From positions 1-11,841 of the forward strand of contig UZAN01054721.1 of assembly GCA_900618425.1 (NCBI GenBank): 11,841 nt of DNA, in the 5' to 3' direction. This DNA is from Echinostoma caproni. Its lineage: Eukaryota; Platyhelminthes; Trematoda; Plagiorchiida; Echinostomatidae. Of the stretch, positions 1-8,625 are shown piece by piece. A program made the position numbers and the translations under genes. The notes beneath the pieces are model-generated. The model had not been told where the DNA came from, did not search any database, and was given only the letters and a program-made list of their open reading frames with translations. Every line of letters starts with the position of its first letter. Within the stretch, counting starts at the first letter, position 1.

Positions 1-353
1 TCAATCTGTATTCTGCAACAAAGAATTCTCCTCGACCAGCACCGCCTTTTCGGAATATAACACTAGTAGCCCTTTAAAGTAGGGTTAGAATCGGAAAGCT
101 GCTATGGTTGTACAGATGGTATTTCTTACAATGGTGTATCTTTTATATATGAATTCCTTGGCTGTTAGTTAGCTGGGGAATGAGAAAAGAAGGGGGCTGG
201 AGTTTCTCTGGGATGTTTTGCGGAGCCGTACGCAGTTACACGGGTAGTTGTAGTAGTAGATGGTATTCTTTATTTGAGCCAGGAGAATTTTATCTGGGAC
301 ATTAAAGACAACTGCATGTTTGAGTTTGAAATGCACTTGAACATTTCAAAAGC
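1..353 (-). pseudogene. LINE ORF1 fragment, copy B (RRM-like domain)
   Basis: This is a decayed piece of a non-LTR retrotransposon ORF1, read on the minus strand and cut by the left edge. ORF1 proteins of this kind bind the element RNA. From about 315 downward the frame reads AVVFNVPDKILLAQ, which looks like the first strand of an RRM-like fold. It continues through YPCNCVRLRKTSQRN and a segment with AKEFI and KRYTIV. Two in-frame stops interrupt it (near 165 and 85), and a terminal TGA is formed by the first bases of the window. It aligns with the same part of copy A (1765-2071), which supports the family call. The piece starts abruptly near 353 in the middle of ORF1, as expected of a 5'-truncated LINE insertion. 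Family assignment is by recognition of the fold pattern only. Confidence 0.6.
65..353. repeat. Direct repeat unit of LINE ORF1 (partner 1765-2071)
   Basis: This stretch matches 1765-2071 in the same orientation. The clearest shared blocks are GAATTCCTTGGCT (near 151 and 1854), a 25-base block at 276-300 against 1992-2016 with two differences, and AAAGACAACTGCAT (near 304 and 2020). By eye the identity is about three quarters, with small indels. One indel is a short GTA-rich expansion at about 245-260 that the partner lacks. Both units are part of LINE ORF1 on the minus strand. Confidence 0.8.
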
Positions 354-359
354 TTACTT

Positions 360-690
360 ACTTTATGTTATGGTATGTGACTTTAAGTCAAAGGGATTCC
401 TGGACTTTATTTTGGATGGGATCGTTTAGTGGAGTCGCTTGTAATGGAGCTTTGACATATACCAGGCATCCACCACCGCAGCGATTACAGCTGTTTTTAC
501 CAAAGAGTTGGTATCCGATCAAGGAGACAAGGTCTGTAGAAGATGCGTCATGGAGCCACGTTTCAGTAACCATAATGATGTCAAAAGAGCCGGAGTACGC
601 TATACTTTTTAATGGTTCGAACTTGTTGACAATCGAGCCAGAGTTACTTTACAGGACAGAAAAACTGCGGGCTTCAATTGAGGTGGGGCG
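360..690 (-). pseudogene. LINE ORF2 start: APE-type endonuclease N-terminus (copy A)
   Basis: This is the N-terminal part of an apurinic-type endonuclease, the enzyme that nicks target DNA for target-primed reverse transcription. On the minus strand the frame shows SNSGSIVNKFEPL, then DIIMVTETWL with the metal-binding Glu of the TETWL motif, then GGGCLVYVKA (the G-G-x-x-Y strand). It ends with QESL, a TGA stop, then LKV. That stop lies exactly where the family has Trp in its ESLWLK-type motif, so TGG to TGA is the simplest explanation. Another stop lies near 658. The catalytic His and Asp motifs (GDFN, SDH) are absent because the copy is cut at about 354-364, where copy B begins. It follows ORF1 of copy A with a short non-open gap (691-814), the normal ORF1-ORF2 order. 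Confidence 0.75.
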
Positions 691-814
691 GTTAAAAAGT
701 GTATGTAATATCGGTGGGTTGGTACGCTGTTTATTGTGTAAACGGCGTCAATATGAAGCCTGCGCGGAAGTAAAAGAACCGGCGTGAGCAGTGTACAAAT
801 GAATAGCTGTTGGT

Positions 815-2413
815 TTAGTTGGTGCGCGTATCACTGGGAGGGGGTAAGGGAGCTGAAATGCACGAGTAAGAGTTAGGTGGTGGGGCAAGGGACGGGAAAT
901 ATTCAGAAAACGGTTGAGCACAAGGTAGGGGAGTGCATTGGAGCAATTGTGGGTGATAGGGAAGTCTTAAGTCAAATGGTTGGATTTGAGGTTGAACTGA
1001 GGTATAGGGGGCGGTAACGTTCTGGTTTAGGGGTGTTACGTTATAATTAGGGATAGGGTTGAGTCGCACAGGAGGAGGGGTATGGATGAGACCACGAGAG
1101 AACGCGAACGGGGTAGGGGGAGTTGCGGAGCTATAGAGGTTGGGTTAGCAATATAGGTTAGTTGCTGAGGGGGGGAAGTGAAGAGAAGCATGCAGTGTAC
1201 GAGCAGAAATATGTGAGCCAATGGATCCGGTTGAGTTAAGGTAAATTCGATGAGAACTTGGTTTATGCTGTGGGCTCTGCCCGATGGTCGGTTTTGTGGA
1301 AGTTTGTGCAACGCAGGTGGATGTGACTGGGGAAAGGTTCCTGCAGGCTTTTAGCGGTTTGGCATCATATTTGAAACCAGGACAGGGGGATAAGAACTGG
1401 TGATTTGAGTAGGGCCAAGGTGGTTTGTTTGCACTATGAGACATATTTTGATGGATAAGGGCGTTTGGTTATATAAAGCAGTCAGGCTGGCCGGCTTCTT
1501 CGTTTGTGGCCAAGTAAATTTTACCTGTGGAAAGGGAGGGGGGAAGAGCTCAACAGAAGGAGCAACACCTTCAGGGCTAGAGCGAGAGATGTTTGGTCGC
1601 TTGGATGGAGCGGGCTTAGAGGAGGGTGAGAAGAGAGCATCAAGATCGACATTTGGGGACAAGCGATTTCGCGAGGAGGAGGGTACAAATGGGGTTATTC
1701 TGGGAGAGCTAGCGTTGGGCAAAGTGTAGGCCCTCTGCACCTCAAAATGTTTTGTGATAGGGTTCCCAGTAGCTCTTTTGACTGGGGTCTGATCGGGAAA
1801 AGGTTTTATGGTTTTAAAGATGATACTTTTGGCAATAATGTATCTTTCAGATATGAATTCCTTGGCTAATAATTCGTTGGGGAATTGAGAAAGAAGTGGA
1901 CAGTTGTTCCGCTGGGATTTTTTACGAAGTCAAATGCAGTTGCAAGGGTAGTTCTCCATGTTTGAAGCTTTTAAGATAATAATCTGCATTTGAGCCAGGG
2001 GAATTTTATCTCGGACAATAAAGACAACTGCATTTTTTTGAGTTTGAGATGGGCATGAAGATTTCAGAAGCGATGCAATCAAGCAACATCCCTGAGTGGG
2101 TAAGTTTACCCAAAGGTTGAGATGGGGGTCCATTAGGAAGATCAGTGGAGCTAGAGTCGAGGCTATTAGTTCTAGCGACTCCAGTCTATTGGTAAGGTTA
2201 TTGATACTACTGTCAATCTTAGAGGTTATTTTCAAAGCGTCACTGTACACGTCAACTAGGGGGACGGAGCAATTGTTAAGAGGAGCAGAGGAATGGCTGG
2301 ATCGGGGCGCAAGTCTGAGGTTTTGGGCGCTCTGCAGTGAGGCGCGGCATACTGTTTGAATAATATAAGAGGGAGATAGTAAAGAGATTTTGTCGGGATT
2401 TGCAGCGATAACC
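815..2413 (-). pseudogene. LINE ORF1, copy A: coiled coil, RRM-like domain, Pro/Ser-rich tail
   Basis: This is ORF1 of a CR1-like LINE, probably an RNA-binding nucleic-acid chaperone. On the minus strand the frame is open from 2413 to 1351 (about 354 codons) except for one TGA at 1930-1932. A second frame is open from 1444 to 815 except for one TAA at 1145-1147, so only a frameshift near 1350-1440 and two stops break a reading of about 1.6 kb. Order of parts: a Ser-rich N-terminus; a short amphipathic stretch around 2215-2165 (IDSSINNLTNRLESLE) that could be a coiled coil; an RRM-like start at about 2034 (NAVVFIVRDKIPLAQ); LRKKSQRNN and AKEFISERYII segments; then from about 1700 a long tail rich in Pro, Ser, Thr and Gln. 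No ATG is visible in frame near the upstream end. The EN remnant follows at 690. The long tail is unusual for an ORF1. Confidence 0.6.
1765..2071. repeat. Direct repeat unit of LINE ORF1 (partner 65-353)
   Basis: This is the second unit of the head-to-tail ORF1 duplication, lying inside copy A. It has a run of seven T (2033-2039; A on the coding strand) where copy B has a sequence two bases shorter. The open frame is kept in this copy and shifted in the other. At 1930-1932 it carries TGA in a position where copy B has the arginine codon CGG. Confidence 0.8.
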
Positions 2414-2659
2414 TGTTAGTTGCTGCTAGTGGTGTAACGCAGTCAAAGTTTCAAGGATGGCTCGTTTGGAATACTTAGCGTTAAAAGGAGGGCAGTGATA
2501 GCAAACCGACAGCTAGGGGAGAAAACGTTGAGAAAGTGTTCAACAATAATATGGGAGTTAGGGTATCAGATTCAGCAAGAAGATCTAGAGACGTGACTTA
2601 TAGGGCAAAAGTGTAAGGNTAAATGGTATTCAGCGAGAATTGATAAAGGAAATTAAAGC
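2414..2659. other. Unassigned spacer between LINE copy A and the CR1-like RT
   Basis: This AT-rich stretch has no convincing open frame. On the minus strand it is either the 5' untranslated region of LINE copy A or the leftover 3' end of the CR1-like RT, whose C-terminal residues could run weakly to about 2600 (FPLSILAEYH near 2650-2620). It contains an unresolved base at 2619. I see no promoter motif I can defend. Confidence 0.4.
2619..2619. other. Unresolved base (N)
   Basis: A single N in the spacer left of the CR1-like RT. Two more occur at 2931 (inside the RT thumb motif) and 11474 (at the EN-RT deletion join). They show that the assembly was ambiguous here, as expected in repeats. Confidence 0.95.
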
Positions 2660-3377
2660 ATTAACAAAATCCTAAAAACTAAAATTCAATTCAAATCGCG
2701 CGCGTGCACTTTACCCTCCGATATCAAGGTGACTATTAGCTGCTTGAAAGCCTATATGTGGTCCTCTTGCATTATCCTTCTTTTGAGGTAGAACAAGTTC
2801 AACCTCTTGAAATTCTCGCTTTAATCCAGATCCTTCATGTCGTCTACGGCCTTCGTGGACCTCCTTTGGACCTCCTCCAGGACCTTGACGTCGTTCACCA
2901 GATAAGGCCCGCAGGCCTGAACGCAGTACTNTAGATGTGGTTTCACAATGGCCTTATATAGAGGAACAATCACCTCTCGAGAGGCTACAGTTCTTCTGAG
3001 ATGATGAAGCGCTGTACGAACTTTGGCTGCAGCTGCCAGAAACTGAGGCTTCGATTTGAAGGTCTCGTCCCTAACGTCCTCGTTTATGATTAGAGGTACA
3101 TTGTTTCCCGGGTTCTCACTTTGCCTATCAATATGGGTGCCAGTTGACAGTAGCTCTGTACTTGTCTAGGTTTAGCAAGAGTTCCCATCAAACCGTCCAT
3201 TTCTGGATCCTGTTCAGATCCTCTTGCAGTTGTGGCACTTCTGAAAGAACTACTATTTTAATATAATTGGTAAACAAGCACAGCGGAGATTGCAGAGCAC
3301 GAACCATATCGTTGACGTATGAGAAGAACAGTTTTGGTCCAAATACCAACCCTTGGGGATCCAAAGGCAAACTTCAG
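2660..3377 (-). pseudogene. CR1-like LINE reverse transcriptase, 3' half
   Basis: This is the C-terminal half of a non-LTR reverse transcriptase. On the minus strand it begins at 3377 with LDPQGLVFGPKLFFSYVND, a degraded form of the motif B region (PQGSVLGP type). It reaches LCLFTNYIKIVV, where the catalytic FADD-type motif should be. Both Asp are lost, so it is catalytically dead. After LNRIQKWTV there is a stop and a frameshift. A thumb region follows in another frame from about 3105: LYKAIVKPHL, then YCVQACGPYL, VKVLEEVQRRSTKAV and FKRLNLFYLKRR, a layout typical of CR1-clade RT C-termini. Stops interrupt it at 2821-2823 and further down, and an N at 2931 falls in the PHLxYC motif. Everything upstream of motif B is missing. 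It ends where the BEL/Pao piece begins on the opposite strand, at about 3377-3380. Confidence 0.8.
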
Positions 3378-3379
3378 CA

Positions 3380-4690
3380 GGCCCTGATCCCAAAAAGCCG
3401 GAAAAGCTGCGCATAGTTTTGGATTGCGCAGCCAAGCACAAGAGACAATTGTTGAATGATATGCTTTATCAGGGTCCAGACACCCGCGAACTTAGTGGGT
3501 GTAGTTTTGCGATTCCATAAAAAACGTGTATTTGATACAGCTGACATATACGAGATGTTTATGCAAGTGAAAGTGTCAAAATATGATAGATGCGCTTTGA
3601 GTCTTCTCTGGTGGCCACAGAGTGACCCAATACATAATTCCGAGGAATACCAAATGGCGGCTTATCCGTTCAACGCAAATTCTTCACCAATTTGTGCTGA
3701 TTTGGCCTCCAACAGGACTGAACAAGAATTCGGTAGTAATTATGGACGAGCGGTGTGAAAAGCCATAGTAGAAAAGTTTAACATTGATAACTATCTGGTA
3801 TCGTTCGCGACATGTGAAGAGACCTTAGGTTTTGGGAAGGGAATATCCGAACTATTGGGGCAAGGGGATTTCAAACTGAGAAAGTGGTCATCTAGTTCAT
3901 CGAAACCTGGAGTCTTTCTCGAAAGACAGCAGGAGCACCAACCTGATTCAACTGCCTCAATTTGATTCCAGCTGCCAGGGAGGTTTGAGCGTACAAAGGG
4001 ACAACACAAGGGATGTTTTTACGCTCCAGTTCCAGTTACTATATAAGCTGATGACAAGAAGAAGCATATTGTTGAGCGTCAGTTCTTGGTTCTACCCAAT
4101 GGGTCTGGTGTCACTTCTGTGCTTCTCGGCAATGCATTCGTTGCAACAATTGTCCAAATCTAAAATGCATTGTGACCAACCCCTTAGTGTAGCAGATACC
4201 AGTATTTGGGAAGGCTGCGCACGATTTGTTAGGTTTCTGGATGTGATTAAGATCCAAAGAAGTATAAGAAACGAAGAATGGGGAGGAGGAAGAACAGAGT
4301 TACGCGTTTTCTGTGATGCATCTGAGACAAGTTATGAGGCCGTCGCCTACGCGTGGTGTTCCAGCAAGAAAACCGGCTCACAATGTGTTGCTATTCAGTA
4401 AGTTTCGAGTGGCACCTATCAAACCCGTATCCATACAAGGAATGGAACTGTCTGTGGCAGTCCTCAGAATCTATATAGGAAATCTAATAGAAAAGGCCCT
4501 AACAGAGATATTCAGCAAAGAGTGATACTAGACGAATTCAATGATTGTCGAGTATTTTATAGTAAACACTTCAACAAGTTTTAGTGTATTCGTTGCCAAT
4601 AGGTTAGTAATTCTCCGTCAGTACTGCGCGGTGTCTCAGTCGCGTCACAAGCGGTCCGAACAAAATATTGCTCATCTTACTTTGTGAGGT
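3380..4690 (+). pseudogene. BEL/Pao retrotransposon pol fragment 1 (RT, connection, RNase H)
   Basis: This is a decayed pol piece of a BEL/Pao LTR retrotransposon. RT starts with KPEKLRIVLDCAAKH (3380 onward) and LLNDMLYQGPD. It shifts frame near 3480 and continues with ADIYEMFMQVKV (motif A, one Asp visible), LLWWP, EEYQM and ANSSPICADLA (motif B). The catalytic motif C reads NIDNYLVSF near 3782, so the second Asp is Asn. A stop at 3756-3758 and another near 3963 follow. Around 4040-4110 comes the TRRSILLSVSSWFYPMG connection typical of BEL/Pao. RNase H shows LRVFCDASETSYEAVAY (4304-4353) with its first Asp, then after a frameshift VAPIKPVSIQGMELSVAVL and, in a third frame, TNSMIVEYF and FSVFVANRLVIL to about 4620. 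Integrase and LTRs are not present, and gag/protease are missing upstream. At least four frame changes are needed to read it through. Confidence 0.85.
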
Positions 4691-5869
4691 TTATTGACAG
4701 AAAGAGAAATAGAGACATAGTTGGAGAGCCCATGTTCTTACGGAACTATGCTACATAAATGTCATCTCTATTATCGGCTCCATTGGATGGTGAAGGGATG
4801 AAGATAATGGTAGCATTTGTGGACACAGTTTGTTCGTCGACAAACCTAGAACAGCTTCTGCCTTGTTATTCTCAATGGTCAAAATTTTAATGTCAGTCGC
4901 CTGGATTATTCGTTTTAACTGTTATACTAGAATTGTATTCGTCGAGAAACAAAAGTACCTAGAGCGTAGGAAAACTCTCGGTTGAAGTAATCAACGGAGT
5001 AAGATGGAATGTTTTAAGAAAGATTCAGAGCGAAACATTCGGTGAATCAACATTACAGTCAAAACTTCAAAGAGGACAAAATGGAGAGCCTTTGAGGAAA
5101 CTTTGCCCAGTTATAATACGCGGTTTGATTTGTATCGGTGAGCGACTTGGTTAGACAAACTGCTCATCCCATTTCAAGCATCCGGTGATCCTACCCAAAC
5201 AACAGCTTTGGATGATCTTATTATTCACATCAAGGCTGTCAACGCCCAATTAATCTAAACAATTTAAATCACTCCATGATTGATCAAAGCCCCGAACCCA
5301 ATGAATGCGTCCTCAGAAGCGACTTGTATTGCAGCTTGTAGAGAAACGTGTACTTTTCTAAACGTTTGAACTCGCTGTACTCTTTCCTATCCATTTCTAT
5401 CCGCAAGTCTCCATCCTCACCCTTCATTTATTTCACAGACTCTCTTGGTATTTTCTCCCGCTATTGCCTCACGTTCAATCCTTTTGATACCAGGTTCGCA
5501 ATTACTTCAGTTTTTATTGACATGGTTATTAAGTGCGTTCTTCATCTTTCACATATTTGTCGGTGAATCGTAGTGTCTCCATTTTGACTGATCAAATTTC
5601 CAGCACGTGGGAAAACAGTTGAGCAGCAGTTGAAACTTCGTTTCTATTATAGACATACATTAATTGCGACTTACGAAAGCGTCCTAGATTCCGGTTACAG
5701 AACGACAAACAATAGAGCAAATCACGGAGCGAGATCACAAAGGTATCGAGCGGGTACTCAGAAGGCCGTTCAAAGCAGCTGTTAAGCTTTGAGTTCATAA
5801 AAGAGAAAGAAGAGATAAGAGAAGGAAGATAATGGGATTGGAACGATAGTGTGTACAAAAGGTGTTGAA
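4691..5869. other. Unassigned stretch between two BEL/Pao pieces
   Basis: About 1.2 kb lies here without a gene I can name. It has many stops in all frames. The longer open stretches (plus strand 5348-5566, minus strand 5858-5592) have no recognisable motif and look like chance. A possible retropepsin piece at 4759-4890 is listed separately. Because BEL/Pao pol pieces lie on both sides, the stretch may be a very old part of one of them (gag, integrase or LTR), or an insertion between them. I see no tandem repeat or clear LTR pair. Confidence 0.4.
4759..4890 (+). pseudogene. Possible retropepsin (aspartic protease) fragment
   Basis: This is a 43-codon open stretch from ATG to TAA. Its centre reads AFVDTVCSST, which resembles the active-site strand of retroviral-type aspartic proteases (D-T-G, often followed by C/A-S), with Val in place of the catalytic-loop Gly. 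The preceding LLSAPLDGEGMKIMV would suit the strand before it. Its position between two BEL/Pao pol pieces makes a protease remnant plausible, although in an intact element the protease lies upstream of RT, not downstream of RNase H. If real, it belongs to a second element or to a rearranged one. The match rests on about ten residues. Confidence 0.3.
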
Positions 5870-6540
5870 AACCGTCACATTACTTTCCTGAAACTAGTCT
5901 CAATACCCAGGCTAGATTTGATTGCAGCTGGGTTAGCCCTGAGGATGGAGAAGGTGGTAAAAACGTGTTTCTACTCACCTAAATGGACCTTAAAGTACTG
6001 GATCGACTCCGACGCAGTTCCACACTGTTACCAATGTCCAGATACACTTCGGCACATTTTTTGTTGACCGCCTAACTGGTATCCTCTAACAAACTTAGGT
6101 GTATCAATGGCGGAACGTGAAATCTGGGGACAACCCAGCGTACTAATGTTCTAGGAGCGTGATGGGCTTGGAAGGAATTAAAACCTGACATGTTCCAACC
6201 TTTTTGACAAAACCGCCTAGCCACGGGTTCGTTGGAAACCAAGAGGACCCTTACGATAGTAGCTCCCTCAAACAACACATTACTAAAGAGCTTGCATCGA
6301 TTTAAAAGATGAACAAAGATGCTGAGGGTGGTGGTCCGGTGGACTAGGTTCAAACGAAAATTGATCATTATGGCAGGACTCCAACCGAATGGTACTTTAA
6401 ATACTGGAACCATCGTTTTAGCCGAACTGAAAACAGCAGAGGCTGATATTATTCTTATGGTTCAAGCACAAGCTTTCTCGCAGGAAATTCACATGTCAAA
6501 CACATATGGGCGTGAAACGCCTAATAATCGTCGATGATGG
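5870..6540 (+). pseudogene. BEL/Pao pol fragment 2 (RNase H and region before integrase)
   Basis: This is a second, more diverged BEL/Pao piece. It opens with LVSIPRLDLIAAGLALRME and then LKYWIDSDAV (to about 6015), which corresponds to the part of RNase H that fragment 1 carries at about 4420-4550. It then degrades. FFVDRLTGIL and YQWRNVKSG can be read in one frame around 6055-6125, and HVPTFLTKPP around 6190-6220. From 6319 a cleaner frame gives VVRWTRFKRKL and LAELKTAEADIILMVQAQAF, the conserved region between RNase H and integrase in BEL/Pao, ending at a stop at 6535-6537. No integrase follows; the Penelope-like element begins within about 60 bases. Because the same RNase H segment occurs twice on one strand, this is a separate insertion or a duplicated part, not the continuation of fragment 1. 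Confidence 0.7.
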
Positions 6541-6589
6541 GTATCTTTTGGTAGCCGGAATTTTTCCATCAGTGAACAGGTGTTCTTTC

Positions 6590-8622
6590 TTCACCAGTTT
6601 TGTTCAAGTGTGATAGACAAAAAATACTGAAGCGCTTAGAAAAAGCAATATTACTGGGAAATAACCATGCAACGCAATTTACAAGAGAACGGCTCCAGAG
6701 AGAATTGGATAGAATAACCCCGCAGAATTTGGAACAGGAATCACAGAATTGGGTTAAACATTTATCCAGCCGTGTGGTATCAGACACCGAACAGTTGGTA
6801 CCAGTTCAAGAATTGAACCTTAACCATGATGATGCCAATCGCTTAAATTTCATAGCAGCACTGGAGTTCGCTAGGAAGACAAACAACATACCCCCGGATA
6901 CCAAAGAAGGCATAAGACAAAAGTCAACTGCTACATTAAACAATAGAAAAGAGAAAAATGTTTTCAATCAAAAGGAACCACGAGCTTTGGGCAATTTGAA
7001 ACGAGACAAGAACATGATCATTCTCCGGGACATTGATGGTGGTAATGAAAAAGACCGACTACATAAACAGTTCAAAACAACTCCCGGAAGACACTAACAC
7101 GTACCGACGGAACGAAGTGACTTCTTCGGAGAAGACCGAAAGTAAGATGGTTAAAATATTGAGCAATTTGAAAAGGAATAACTACATCACGGCGGATGAA
7201 TACAGATGCATGAAACCGGAGGACAGTATAGTACCGCGGTTCTATGGTCTCCCGAAAGTACACACGCCGGATGTACCGCTTCGACCAATCGTCTCACTAC
7301 CAGGAACACCGACGTACCGCCTAGCGAAACAACTTTACAAGCCACTCAGTCACTTGGTTCGAGGCTCACAACATTCTATCAACTCATCAGAGCAGTTTCT
7401 AAAAAATATAAAATATATAAAGAGACGAACATATATTCTCGTTTGACGTCACTGCTCATTCAATTCAATGGACATCAACTTGGCGAAACAAACCACGGCT
7501 GCTCTAATCACCATTGACAATGACAACCCAACAACTAGTCGAATCGGACAACAAAACCCCCTGAACCTTTTGGATCTTTGTCTCTACACATATTTTTAAT
7601 TCAACGGACAGCTATGCGAACAATTACAAGGCACCCGATGGGATCGCCAAGTTCAGGACTCAGAAGCGGTTACGCAGAGATTGGAGACCACTGTAATTCC
7701 TATAATCAACCGAAAATTGTGGCTCAGGCTAGTTCATAACACCTTTATCATACTGAAATCTAGCCAACTGGAGAAGACGCACCGCCTAGTCAACAATGTG
7801 TTCACTGGAATAAAATTCACCTCGGAGAAAGAACAAAACGGACAGTTACCATTTCTGGACGTATTGGTCAAAACAACCGATGATGAGCAACTGGAAACCG
7901 ACGTCTACCGAAAGCCATCCTATGTGGATCAGATCCTCAGCTTCAAAGCAACTACTCCGTGGCTCACAAGAGGAGCTGCGTACAAACGTTTCTCAAACGA
8001 GCAAAAACGCACTGCAGTAGTCTCCAAATTCAAATGGCAGAGGAAGCCCACCTATTTGAGGGGGTTCGAGGTAACGGATACCCACGGAATTTCGTGCTAC
8101 GCTGCTTTCATATGACACTCAAGGAGAGGACAACAAATGAGGCCCCGGGAGAAGCCTCAGATGAACAGTCAGAAGAACAGCCGACGAGTGAACGACAAGC
8201 ACTGCGATATATACCAGGAATCATGGGAATGGCAGCCAGATTGTTACAACCACCAGGATCTTCGGTTGGACACACAGAACAATAGCGACAATGAGAGCTA
8301 TACTGTAAAGGCCAAAGGATCATCTACTAAAGGAAGATTCCTCAAACGTTGTATACAAATTAAAGTGCTGAGACTGCGACAAATACTACGTGAGACAAAC
8401 CAGCAGAAAGCTCAAGACACGACTGTACAAACACACACTGGCGGTCAAAAGACATGAGACGAAATCACAAATCTCAGTCCACATGGATGCTGAAAATCAT
8501 GTCTTCAAACTGGACAAGCAAGAATAATTGAAAGAGGACCCACCAATTCAATATGGGAATTCATCGAAGCATGGAACTTCAGAGTGGAAAGTACGAATAA
8601 GCATATATAACTAAAACCTATC
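6590..8622 (+). pseudogene. Penelope-like element: RT plus GIY-YIG endonuclease, inactive
   Basis: This is a Penelope-like retroelement with nearly full domain order. The N-terminal part (6600-7035) has WVKHLSSRVVSDTEQL. A frameshift near 7035 leads to NYITADEYRCMKPEDS, PRFYGLPKVH (7231-7260), LRPIVSLPGTPTYRLAK and ILV; the motif A FDVT is intact in a third frame at 7442-7453. Further on come a TAA at 7597-7599, FNGQLCEQLQGT, and motif C reading LVHNTFII. The two catalytic Asp are replaced by His-Asn (CAT AAC, 7735-7740), which rules out RT activity. NGQLPFLDVLV and VYRKPSY follow, then in another frame HKRSCVQTFLKRAKTHCSS and GNGYPRNFVLRCF. The separate GIY-YIG part is at 8345-8524. A C-terminal EFIEAWNFRVES and NKHI segment reaches about 8622. 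I see no flanking terminal repeats. At least four frame changes and several stops break it. Confidence 0.88.
8345..8524 (+). pseudogene. GIY-YIG nuclease domain remnant of the Penelope-like element
   Basis: In the frame starting at 8345 the sequence reads NVVYKLKC, a TGA stop (8369-8371), then DCDKYYVRQTSRKLKTRL, YKHTLAVKRHE and a segment with HMDAENHVFKL, ending at TAA 8525-8527. The VVY and YYV segments occupy the GIY and YIG positions. The Cys pair, the Arg of QTSRKL and the E-N-H before VFKL fit the Penelope type of this domain. Apart from the single stop it is open, so it is better preserved than the RT core. It is known from the family that this domain makes the target nick for retrotransposition; here the stop splits it. 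Confidence 0.75.
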
Positions 8623-8625
8623 TAT

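Noticed and set aside
365..787. 140-codon plus-strand open frame
   Set aside because: It is the complement of the LINE EN and ORF1-ORF2 gap read on the minus strand, where TETWL and GGGCLVY motifs are recognisable. The plus-strand peptide has no motif.
1436..1729. Gly/Glu-rich plus-strand frame
   Set aside because: It is antisense to the Pro/Ser-rich ORF1 tail; its composition is what the complement of Pro/Ser codons gives.
5348..5858. Two hydrophobic open frames that might encode membrane peptides
   Set aside because: They lie in a stop-rich region, have no signal peptide or family motif, and their AT-rich composition produces such frames by chance.
6072..6413. 113-codon minus-strand frame
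   Set aside because: It overlaps BEL/Pao fragment 2, whose conserved residues are on the plus strand; the minus peptide has no known motif.
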